Assembly: GCA_035249985.1 (NCBI GenBank)
Contig: DATFFP010000073.1
Location: forward strand, 1 to 64,000
Reading direction: 5' to 3'
Length of the DNA: 64,000 bases
Source: JAICNG01 sp035249985
GTDB taxonomy: Bacteria > Gemmatimonadota > Gemmatimonadetes > Gemmatimonadales > Gemmatimonadaceae
Positions 15,880-22,947 of the stretch are shown here, one piece after another. The position numbers and the translations under genes were made by a program. The notes beneath the pieces are model-generated. The model was not told the DNA's origin, did no database searches, and worked only from the letters and a program-made list of their open reading frames with translations. Each line of letters begins with the position of its first letter. Position 1 is the stretch's first letter.

Positions 15880-17519
15880 GGGGCGAATGCTCCGGTCTGA
15901 CTGCCAGTGAATGCCGCGGCTTGTTGCGGGCGTTGGGGAGTAGGCTGCCGTTGCTGTTGCGTTTGCTGTGGCGACAGGGGAGCGCCTGACGAGGGAGCTC
16001 CGATGGCGCCGAACGGGAGATCGCGCAGCAGCGCGACCCGCGCCCGTGCCACCGCGAGATCGCGGGCGGCGAGCGCCCGGTTGGCGGAGGCCTGCTCGAG
16101 GAGGATGCGCGAGTCCGACAGCTCGACCTGCGTCGAGATTCCCTCGCGATAGCGGATCTCGGCGATTTGATACGCGCGCGTGGCTTGCTGTGCCGTGCCC
16201 GCGCTGGCGGCGAACGAGGCCTCCGCGGCCTCGAGCCGCGCCATTGCCGCGTACGAGTCGAGCTCCGACAGCTCACGCGCCTGCGTCAGCCGATATCGGG
16301 CTTCCTCGAGATCGGCCTGCGCCACGCGCACGTCGCCGGTGATCCGGCCACCGGTGAAGAGCGGAACCTGGAGCGCCACGCCAACCGTCCAGTTGGTGCT
16401 GAAGTCGTTCCAGACCGGCAGGCCCGTCTGCGGATAGGCGACCCGGCCGTATTGCATGTTGACGTTGACCTGGGGGAGTCGCTGGGACCGCGCAATCCGC
16501 AGCGCGTTGGCACTGACCTCCAGGGCTTCGGCCGCCTGACGAACCGGCGCCCGCTCGGATGGCACGATCGAATCGGCGCGAGCCAACGGTCCGCTCGTCA
16601 GGCGCGCCGGGATGGCGACAGTCGTGTCGTCGAGCGGGGTGGTGAGCGTCAGTGGCTCATTGAGGGGCAAATTGAGCAGCTGCTTGAGCCGCATGAGCGC
16701 GATGTCGCGATCGGACTGGCGCTGGATGAGAATCGGGCGCTGGTTGTCTCGCGACACCGTGGCACGCAGCAGCTCGAACTCGGGCTGGTTACCCACCTGT
16801 CGCGCGAGCTGAGTGTGTCGCAGCGTCGTCTCGGCCTGCTCGAGTGTCGACACCGCGATCGAGACGAGCCGATCGGCAAGCGCCGCATCGTAGTAGGCCT
16901 CGATCACGTTGAGCACGAGCTGCGCGCGCGTCGACGCCAGCGATGTCTCGGCGATGCGGCGACCGGCGCCGGCCATGCGCGTCTGTGCCGCCACGCGCCC
17001 GCCAGCGAACAGCGTCTGCTGCACGTCCAGCCCAAGCGTCCAGTTGTTACGCTGGCCGAACGGAAGCGCGGTGAAGTCGAAGCCCGCGCTCGTGCACCGT
17101 GCCGCGTTCTCCAACCCGGCCAGGCGCTCGGTCGTCGTCCCGCCGGGATTCAGATAGTTGAAGCAGGTCGCCCCGAATTCGTCGTTGGGATTGTCGTCGA
17201 TCGGGTCGAGCGCCTGGGGATTTCGTGGCGGCGCATTCTCGGCGATGTCCTCGAACTGCGATGCCAGCGTTCGCGTGTAGCCGAGCGATGCGAAGACCTG
17301 CGGAAAGAGCTCGCTGCGCGCGCGCATCTGCTCACCGTGCGCGCGATCCGCAGCGGCGCGCGCGATACCGACGTCTTCACTGGCCGTTTCGGCGATGCGA
17401 AGCGCTTCCTCCAGCGAGAGCGGACGTCCAGACGCGGCCTGTTGTGCCTCGAGCGGCGCGCTCACGAATGCAAGCGCGGCGAGGATCGATAGAGTCGTTG
17501 TGCGAGACATCATCGACAT
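15876..17519 (-). CDS. TolC-family outer membrane efflux protein
   Basis: The outer-membrane channel of the tripartite pump, about 547 residues. A signal peptide (SRTTTLSILAALAFVSAPLEAQ) precedes GRPLSLEEALRIAETAS, the usual OEP domain opening. Two OEP repeats of long helices follow, with QTLFAGGRVAAQTRMA and QVPLFTGGRITGDVRVAQ marking equivalent positions in each half; the C-terminus is a Gln/Pro-rich low-complexity tail. Three in-frame ATGs lie close together (17519, 17513, 17510); the first is given, and a longer frame to 17678 overlaps the TetR gene and lacks a signal peptide. It follows TetR by 22 bases and overlaps the MFP gene by 4. Confidence 0.93.
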   Translation of the reverse strand: MSMMSRTTTLSILAALAFVSAPLEAQQAASGRPLSLEEALRIAETASEDVGIARAAADRAHGEQMRARSELFPQVFASLGYTRTLASQFEDIAENAPPRNPQALDPIDDNPNDEFGATCFNYLNPGGTTTERLAGLENAARCTSAGFDFTALPFGQRNNWTLGLDVQQTLFAGGRVAAQTRMAGAGRRIAETSLASTRAQLVLNVIEAYYDAALADRLVSIAVSTLEQAETTLRHTQLARQVGNQPEFELLRATVSRDNQRPILIQRQSDRDIALMRLKQLLNLPLNEPLTLTTPLDDTTVAIPARLTSGPLARADSIVPSERAPVRQAAEALEVSANALRIARSQRLPQVNVNMQYGRVAYPQTGLPVWNDFSTNWTVGVALQVPLFTGGRITGDVRVAQADLEEARYRLTQARELSELDSYAAMARLEAAEASFAASAGTAQQATRAYQIAEIRYREGISTQVELSDSRILLEQASANRALAARDLAVARARVALLRDLPFGAIGAPSSGAPLSPQQTQQQRQPTPQRPQQAAAFTGSQTGAFAP

Positions 17520-17541
17520 CCTGGTTCTGGAAATCGGACAG

Positions 17542-18195
17542 TTACGAAGCGACGGAACGTCGGACTTTCCCCTTGCTCCGACGGGGTCGGCCGTTGGACG
17601 CAGGAACCCCGCCAACGCCTTCGGCGGCCACGCCGATCGAGCGAAGGAAAACGTTCGCGTACCGATCGGCCGACTCATCCAGCGAAGCGTGATAGAGCTC
17701 GGGCATGACGTCCCGACCCATCGCGTCGGCGAAGAGCGTCCCGAAAAAGCTCAGCGCGGCGGTTCGGGCGTCGACGTCCGACGACGCTCGTCCATTCTGC
17801 TGCAGCTGCTCGATGTACGACGAGAGACCGAGGATCACGTCGAGCGGCTTTTCGCGGAGGAGGGGAAGGATCTCGGGCCGCTCCTCGACTTCGCCGAGGC
17901 TGGTGCGAATGATCGAGCGGAGCTGTGTGAGGTGCCGGAGCTCGTCACGCACCCACGTCCTGATCTCGCCGATGGGGTCGCCGGGCGACGCGGGCACTGA
18001 CGGACAATCGCTGCGAAGATTGGCCTGGCGCACGGCCTCGAGAATCAGCGTCGTCTTCGAGCCGAAGTGACGGAAGAGCGTGATCTCGTTGACGCCGGCC
18101 TCCTGGGCGATGCGCCGCGTGGTAGCGCCGCGGTAACCGGTTTCGGCGTAGACGCGGGCGGCGGCATCGAGAAGGCGTTCGCGAATGGAGTTCAT
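17542..18195 (-). CDS. TetR/AcrR-family transcriptional regulator
   Basis: A 217-residue repressor-type regulator. The DNA-binding domain occupies residues 1-50, with SIRERLLDAAARVYAETGYR and the helix-turn-helix TTRRIAQEAGVNEITLFRHF (25-44); the remainder is an all-helical ligand and dimer domain. The ATG at 18195 gives the canonical TetR opening; upstream sequence adds Cys-rich residues of no family similarity. It heads the efflux operon, and a palindrome lies 31 bases upstream (18226-18245). The expected logic is self-repression of the pump operon, relieved by a pump substrate (inference from family behaviour and position). Confidence 0.93.
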   Translation of the reverse strand: MNSIRERLLDAAARVYAETGYRGATTRRIAQEAGVNEITLFRHFGSKTTLILEAVRQANLRSDCPSVPASPGDPIGEIRTWVRDELRHLTQLRSIIRTSLGEVEERPEILPLLREKPLDVILGLSSYIEQLQQNGRASSDVDARTAALSFFGTLFADAMGRDVMPELYHASLDESADRYANVFLRSIGVAAEGVGGVPASNGRPRRSKGKVRRSVAS

Positions 18196-18225
18196 GGGGT
18201 GGAGACTAGCCGAAAACATCTGTGT

Positions 18226-18245
18226 AAGCAAGTGAGTACTTGCTT
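18226..18245. promoter_or_regulatory. Candidate TetR operator (AAGCAAGT-4-ACTTGCTT)
   Basis: Two perfect 8-base half-sites are separated by GAGT, 31 bases upstream of the TetR start. Additional partial half-sites, ACTTG (18239-18243), CAAGT (18251-18255) and CAAGTG (18257-18262), continue the pattern, suggesting overlapping or tandem operators. Size and symmetry fit TetR operators; binding is inferred. Confidence 0.65.
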
Positions 18246-18352
18246 CAGAACAAGTGCAAGTGCATACCCACAACCGTCGTGTGTGAATCAACGGATGCCC
18301 TACCGAAAAGTTCCGGGCGACTCGTCTGATTCATCTCGACAGCACGAAAAGA

Positions 18353-18380
18353 AAATCCCCGGCTGCCTCGCCGGGGATTT
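18353..18380. terminator. Rho-independent terminator for the 75-aa membrane protein gene
   Basis: AAATCCCCGGC (18353-18363) pairs perfectly with GCCGGGGATTT (18370-18380) around a 6-base loop. On the minus strand the stem is followed by TTTTCTTTTC, a good U-tract. It is 27 bases after the stop of the gene at 18407. Confidence 0.85.
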
Positions 18381-18406
18381 CATTCGAATTCGTAACTCCA
18401 ATCCGG

Positions 18407-18634
18407 TCATTTCTTTCGCCACTCGTTGAACGCGCCGTACGTCAGGCCGATCATCGGGATGGCGAGGAAGAACCACCAGGTGATCGCGCCATACAGCGGC
18501 ATGCGAGGGAAGCCCGTGAGCTGGTGCGGCTGCGACAGTCGCGTCCCGCCGTAGAAGATGAACGTCGCGACGAGAAGGCCGATGACGATGAGCCATCCGA
18601 CGATGAGAATGGGTATGCGCGCGCGATTGGCCAT
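18407..18634 (-). CDS. Small hypothetical membrane protein (75 aa)
   Basis: Not recognised by name. Two membrane spans are clear: IPILIVGWLIVIGLLVATFIF (residues 8-28) and AITWWFFLAIPMIGLTYGAF (50-69), with a short loop holding HQLTGFPRMP and a basic C-terminus (NEWRKK). No signal peptide is seen beyond the first span. It is a monocistronic unit with its own terminator at 18353-18380, and divergent from the P450 gene. The compact length and topology plus the terminator support a real gene. Confidence 0.7.
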   Translation of the reverse strand: MANRARIPILIVGWLIVIGLLVATFIFYGGTRLSQPHQLTGFPRMPLYGAITWWFFLAIPMIGLTYGAFNEWRKK

Positions 18635-18728
18635 GGCAGGGGTGAAGTAGGTGCCCCGATTCTAGTTGCCCGGACCCCTGAGGCCAAGGGGCGTGGCGTC
18701 GGGCCCACTCCTGCTGCATACATCAGCC

Positions 18729-20165
18729 ATGGGACTCATCGCCGGTCTCACCAACGTCGTTCGAGCGAGACGCGACCTCGCGGGGTTCCTCCTTGGCCTG
18801 CATCGCGAGCAGGGGGACATCGCGCGCGCACGGCTGGGCAACCTTCGCGTGCACCTCCTCGCGCACCCGGACCACGTGCGCGATGTGCTCGTCACGCATC
18901 AGCGCGCCTTCATGAAGGGACACGTCCTTCAGCGCGCGAAGATCCTCTTCGGGGAGGGCCTCCTGACGAGCGAAGGAGATTTCCATCTGCGTCAGCGGCG
19001 CCTGGTGCAACCGGCCTTTCATCGCCAGCGCATCGCCGAGTATGCGCGAGTGATGGTCGAGCGCGGCTGGATCGCCGGTGATCGCTGGCGTGATGGGGCC
19101 ACGGTCGACATGGATCATGAGATGATGGCGCTGACATTGGCCATCGTCGCGCGTACGCTGTTCGATGCCGACGTCGACGCAGAAGCCGACGAGATCGGAG
19201 GTGCGCTCACGGAGGTGCTCCAACTCTTCCAGACGGTCTTCATCCCCGGCATGCAGCTGCTCGACCGGCTTCCGCTTCCGCACACGCGCCGATTCGCCCG
19301 TGCCCGCGCGCGGTTGGACGCGACCATCTACCGTCTCATCGCCGAGCGGCGCGCGGAGCTCGCGCGAGGGACTGCACGCGGTGATCTCCTCTCGATGCTG
19401 CTGTCGGCGCAGGATGCGGAGGGCGACGGCGGAGGCATGACGGACGAGCAGGTGCGCGACGAGGCGCTGACGCTGTTTCTCGCCGGCCATGAAACGACAG
19501 CCAACGCACTCACGTGGACGTGGTATCTGATCTCGCAGCACCCAGACGTCGAGCGGCGTCTCCACGAGGAGATCGACCATGTCCTCGGTGACCGCCGCGC
19601 CACCGCCGACGATCTCGGTGCCCTGCCCTATGCGCGAATGGTGTTCTCGGAATCGATGCGCCTCTACCCGCCGGCGTACGCGATCGGGCGGCAAGCGCTC
19701 GAGGCGTATGAGGTAGCGGGCGTGCGGATCCCGGCGGGATCGCTCGTCGTGGTGAGCCCACTCGTCACGCAGCGCGATGCGCGATGGTTTCCGGATCCCG
19801 AGCGCTTCGATCCGAATCGCTGGACGCCGGACGCTCAGGCGACTCGGCCGAAGTTCTCCTACTTCCCGTTCGGTGGCGGCACCCGGATGTGCATCGGCGA
19901 TCAGTTCGCGTGGACGGAAGGGGTTCTGGTGCTGGCGACGATCGCCCAGCGCTGGCGCGCCGAGCTCGCTCCCGATCAGCGCGTGGCGATGAAGCCGATG
20001 ATTACGCTGAGGACGAGATACGGGATGAGGATGGTTCTGCATACGAGGAGTCAGGAGTCGGGGGTCGGGGATCAGGGAAGGAAAGGCGCCGCGGCTTCGC
20101 CGCTGGCGCCTCATCAGATGAGCGCGGCAGCGGAGCTGCCGCGCCTTTCCATCCCTGACCCCTGA
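18729..20165 (+). CDS. Cytochrome P450 with repeat-encoded C-terminal tail
   Basis: A haem monooxygenase of 478 residues as read. The I-helix oxygen-binding motif is AGHETT (252-257), the K-helix ExxR is E308-S-M-R311, and the haem loop FGGGTRMCIG has Cys388 as the axial ligand. The sequence resembles bacterial fatty-acid/terpenoid-type P450s of the CYP102-like clan, and the substrate is unknown. The start at 18729 excludes an upstream Pro/Arg-rich leader. A normal P450 would end near residue 440 (MRMVLHTR); the last 38 residues (SQESGVGDQG...) are read out of the repeat at 20047-20186. No redox-partner gene is adjacent. Confidence 0.93.
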   Translation: MGLIAGLTNVVRARRDLAGFLLGLHREQGDIARARLGNLRVHLLAHPDHVRDVLVTHQRAFMKGHVLQRAKILFGEGLLTSEGDFHLRQRRLVQPAFHRQRIAEYARVMVERGWIAGDRWRDGATVDMDHEMMALTLAIVARTLFDADVDAEADEIGGALTEVLQLFQTVFIPGMQLLDRLPLPHTRRFARARARLDATIYRLIAERRAELARGTARGDLLSMLLSAQDAEGDGGGMTDEQVRDEALTLFLAGHETTANALTWTWYLISQHPDVERRLHEEIDHVLGDRRATADDLGALPYARMVFSESMRLYPPAYAIGRQALEAYEVAGVRIPAGSLVVVSPLVTQRDARWFPDPERFDPNRWTPDAQATRPKFSYFPFGGGTRMCIGDQFAWTEGVLVLATIAQRWRAELAPDQRVAMKPMITLRTRYGMRMVLHTRSQESGVGDQGRKGAAASPLAPHQMSAAAELPRLSIPDP

Positions 20166-20186
20166 CCCCCGACCACCAGCTCCTAC
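20047..20186. repeat. Composite GGGGTC-AGGGATCAGGG repeat (copy 1) with CTCATCAGATGAG core
   Basis: Outer arms of GGAGTC/GGGGTC/GGGATCAGGGA units (20047-20079) face TCCCTGACCCCTGACCCCC (20152-20173). Inside are two hairpin blocks (AGGCGCCGCGGC/GCCGCTGGCGCC and GCGGCAGC/GCTGCCGC) separated by CTCATCAGATGAG (20110-20122). The same order occurs at 39304-39462 and 46324-46470. This copy lies between convergent genes and supplies the P450 tail and stop. Confidence 0.9.
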
Positions 20187-20953
20187 ATCGACCTTTCGAT
20201 GAACTCCCGAACTCTCTCCCGATAGCTCCTCCCCGTCGTCACCCGCGTTCCGTCGACGAGAATCAGCACGAAGTCGCCCTGAAACCAGGGCTGCATCTCG
20301 CGAATGCGATCGACGTTGACGATCGACGAGCGGTGGACGCGCAGGAATTTGTGCGGCGGAAGGCGCTGCTCCAGGCGAGTGAGCGTGTCGCGCTGACGAT
20401 AGAGCTCGCGCCCCACGTGCACCACCACGTGGTCGTCGGCCGCCTCGATCCAGTCGATGTCCTCGATGCGGACGAAGAGCAGCCGGCCATCGCGCTTGAG
20501 CGCGATACGGCGCGGGACGGCGGTCCCCTCGACACGCAGTTGATCGAGGAGTGCGGCGAGCGGGGGGCGCGTCGTGGGCGCGGGATCGCGCAGCTGCGTC
20601 TTCGCGCGCTCGATGGCCTGATGGAATCGGGCGCGGCTCACCGGTTTCATCACGTAATCGAGCGCGTGGGCGTCGAACGCCTTGACCGCGTACTCGTCGA
20701 ACGCGGTGACGAAGATGGTCGTCGGCATCGACTCGGCGCCCACCTCGTCGACGACGGCCAGACCGTTGAGCTCCGGCATTTGAATGTCCAGCAGAACCAG
20801 CGAGGGCTGCTGCGCGCGAATGGCCTCGACGGCGTCGCGGCCGTTGCCGCACTCGCCGATCACCGCGATCTCCGGATCGTCCGCGAGCAGGACGCGCAAA
20901 TGCTGGCGCGCCAGGGGCTCATCATCGACGATCAGCGTACGAATCTGCTCCAT
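20183..20953 (-). CDS. LytTR-family response regulator
   Basis: A two-component response regulator of 256 residues. The receiver domain has IVDDEPLARQHLRVLL at residues 8-23, the phospho-acceptor Asp56 in LVLLDIQMPE, and the conserved Thr and Lys (VTAFDEYAVKAFD; DYVMKPVSRARF). The C-terminal LytTR DNA-binding domain occupies about 150-250, with FVRIEDIDWIEAADDHVVVHV and the FLRVHRSSIVNVDRI motif. The gene starts 15 bases after the LytS-type kinase gene ends and is its evident partner. Confidence 0.95.
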   Translation of the reverse strand: MEQIRTLIVDDEPLARQHLRVLLADDPEIAVIGECGNGRDAVEAIRAQQPSLVLLDIQMPELNGLAVVDEVGAESMPTTIFVTAFDEYAVKAFDAHALDYVMKPVSRARFHQAIERAKTQLRDPAPTTRPPLAALLDQLRVEGTAVPRRIALKRDGRLLFVRIEDIDWIEAADDHVVVHVGRELYRQRDTLTRLEQRLPPHKFLRVHRSSIVNVDRIREMQPWFQGDFVLILVDGTRVTTGRSYRERVREFIERSM

Positions 20954-20968
20954 CAGAGGCTCCAGCCG

Positions 20969-22249
20969 TTAGGCGCCCGCAGTTTCGGCGCGTGGACGGA
21001 ACGGGATGACGATGTCGACGACGAAACCGCCGTCGGTGCCGCCCCGAGCGCTGAAGGCGTGGTCGGTGCCGTACAGGTGCTCGAGCCTCGCCTTCGTGTT
21101 GCCGAGACCGATGCCTTCGCCCGATGGCTCGGAGCGGCGGGTGCGAGCCCCGACACCATTGTCGGCCACCCGCAGGTGCAGCGATCCATTCTCTCGATAC
21201 GCGCGCACGTCGACGTGACCCGGTGCGGCACGCGGCCCGATACCGTGGCGGATCGCGTTCTCGACCAGCGGCTGCAGGATGAAGTTCGGCACGAGCGCCT
21301 GCATCGTCTCGGGAGCGACCTCCAGCGTCACCGTCAGGCGGTCGCGAAACCGGATCTGCTGGATCTCGACGTAGTGCTCGAGCAGCTCGAGCTCACGCGA
21401 GAGCGGGACTTCCTGCTCCCCGGCATTCCGGAGCGACAGCCGCAGGAGCTCGCTCAAGCCCGACACCATCCGCTCGGCCACGCGCGGATCGACGCCGATG
21501 AGCGCCGTGATCGTGTTGAGCGTGTTGAACAGGAAGTGCGGCTGAAGCTGCAGCTTGAGCGTCTGGAGCTGCGCGCGCGCGAGGCGGGCCTCGAGCTGCT
21601 CGCGATCACGCGCCTGACGGAAATAGCTGATCGCCAGTCGCTCGTGCCACGCGGTCGCATACGTCGCCACCGCTCCGGCCAGCGCGAGCAGGAGCAGCTT
21701 CGCACTCTCGTCGAGGAGAGAGACGCCGGAGCCTCCGGGAGCGGCGAGCGGCGAGGTCGTCGTGATGCGCCCCGACATGACGAAGAACTGAACGAGAACC
21801 GCGTACTGCGTCACCGCGAGAGCGGCGACGAGCGCGGCGCGCGCGGTGGACGACGCGATCGGTCGCGCGGCGAGGATCACGAAGTACGACAGGAAGATTG
21901 GCGTCTTGAGCGCGAGCGCAGCCGACTGCGCGAGCGCGTATCCCAGAATGATCGCGCTCACCGCCGTGATGTCGACGAGCGGATTGGCGATCGACAGCCA
22001 GCTCGGGAGCCGTTCGCGGCGATAGAATATGAGATACTGCGCGACCGTCCACGCGAGCGTAGGCGTGAGCACGAGGACGTTGACGCGATTCAGCGCCGGG
22101 GTGAGGCTCGGTGCGTACGCCAGCGCCGCGACCGCGAGCAACCCGAGCACGCCGGCGCGCACGCCATTGAGCAGGCGCTCCGCGCGCTCGCGCTGCACGT
22201 CCAGCAGATGACGGGCCGATGCGGCGCCCTGCATGCCCTCCTCGTTCAT
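20969..22249 (-). CDS. LytS/YehU-type sensor histidine kinase
   Basis: A membrane kinase of 426 residues. About six hydrophobic spans occupy residues 27-205. The His_kinase domain starts with LKLQLQPHFLFNTLNTI, with phospho-acceptor His238, followed by LSELLRLSLRN and VPLSRELELLEHYVEIQQIRF. The HATPase_c domain has FILQPLVENAIRHGI (N box) and VADNGVG (G1), and a conserved ligand-proximal GLGNTKARLEHLYG. It is followed by its LytTR regulator and preceded without a gap by the YceI gene (stop at 22250), suggesting translational coupling and a sensory module that includes a lipid-binding YceI protein. Confidence 0.94.
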   Translation of the reverse strand: MNEEGMQGAASARHLLDVQRERAERLLNGVRAGVLGLLAVAALAYAPSLTPALNRVNVLVLTPTLAWTVAQYLIFYRRERLPSWLSIANPLVDITAVSAIILGYALAQSAALALKTPIFLSYFVILAARPIASSTARAALVAALAVTQYAVLVQFFVMSGRITTTSPLAAPGGSGVSLLDESAKLLLLALAGAVATYATAWHERLAISYFRQARDREQLEARLARAQLQTLKLQLQPHFLFNTLNTITALIGVDPRVAERMVSGLSELLRLSLRNAGEQEVPLSRELELLEHYVEIQQIRFRDRLTVTLEVAPETMQALVPNFILQPLVENAIRHGIGPRAAPGHVDVRAYRENGSLHLRVADNGVGARTRRSEPSGEGIGLGNTKARLEHLYGTDHAFSARGGTDGGFVVDIVIPFRPRAETAGA

Positions 22250-22819
22250 CTAGGTCCCGTCGCGCTCGACGGCTTCGACGTCGAGCAGGAGGCGCACCTC
22301 ATCATCGATGAGGTACCGGCGCGGGTCCCACCAGGGCGCGCGCCGAGAGGGGCCGACCCCGAAATCCGATCGGTGAAGGGTGACGCGAGCGCGCGCGGTC
22401 ATGCGACGCGCGCTCGAATCGTATCGGCAGTCCTCGACGTGAAGGACGACCTCGCGCGATACCCCGCGCACCATCAATACCCCGATCACTCGTGCCCCGG
22501 CGCGGCCATCCGGAACGATCCGCTCGCTCTGGAAGGTGGCCTCCGGGCATCGCTGCAGCGCGAGGTAGCCGGCGCTGCACAGATGCCAGTCGCGCAGCCG
22601 AATGCCGGTCGCGAGGCCGGCGATCGGCACCACCGCCGTCACCGACGTGGCTGAGAATGCACGCGGGTCCATGCCGAAGATCTCTCCGCGTACGTCGCGA
22701 AACTCACCCTGCACGCGCAGGAACCTGAAGTACCGCACGTCGAAGGCGAGGCGCGAGCGACGCGAATCGATCGACAGCGATCCCGTGGGAGCGACCGCGC
22801 GGTCGCGCGCCTCCAACAT
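22250..22819 (-). CDS. YceI-family protein
   Basis: A lipocalin-like YceI domain protein of 189 residues; YceI proteins bind polyisoprenoid or similar lipids. It shows GSLSIDSRRSRLAFDVRYF (the usual opening W-x-I-D-x-x-H-S-x-x-x-F block), FSATSVTAVVPIAGLATG, a region like the central FRS/TF repeats (CPEATFQSERIV), and the C-terminal DFGVGPSRRAP. A signal peptide is not evident with this start, so localisation is uncertain; the frame opens upstream to 22951 but overlaps the 3' end of the glycosylhydrolase gene. The stop is flush against the LytS start. Confidence 0.85.
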   Translation of the reverse strand: MLEARDRAVAPTGSLSIDSRRSRLAFDVRYFRFLRVQGEFRDVRGEIFGMDPRAFSATSVTAVVPIAGLATGIRLRDWHLCSAGYLALQRCPEATFQSERIVPDGRAGARVIGVLMVRGVSREVVLHVEDCRYDSSARRMTARARVTLHRSDFGVGPSRRAPWWDPRRYLIDDEVRLLLDVEAVERDGT

Positions 22820-22947
22820 GCGAACGAATCCTCCATGATTCGACGACGATGCAAGGTAGCGTGGGGTGCCGCGAGGGCCGCGCGCCGTGCGGTGAGGGCG
22901 CCACACGGCGGGGCGAAACGCTTCGGGCGCCGCGCGAAAGCCCGCCT

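Noticed and set aside
18723..20852. Minus-strand frame of 709 codons over the P450 gene
   Set aside because: Shadow of the P450 in a GC-rich third-position bias; Arg/His-rich, no recognisable domain, runs through a repeat.
20333..22654. Plus-strand frame of 773 codons opposite LytT/LytS/YceI
   Set aside because: Covers three well-supported minus-strand genes; composition is typical of antisense frames in high-GC DNA.
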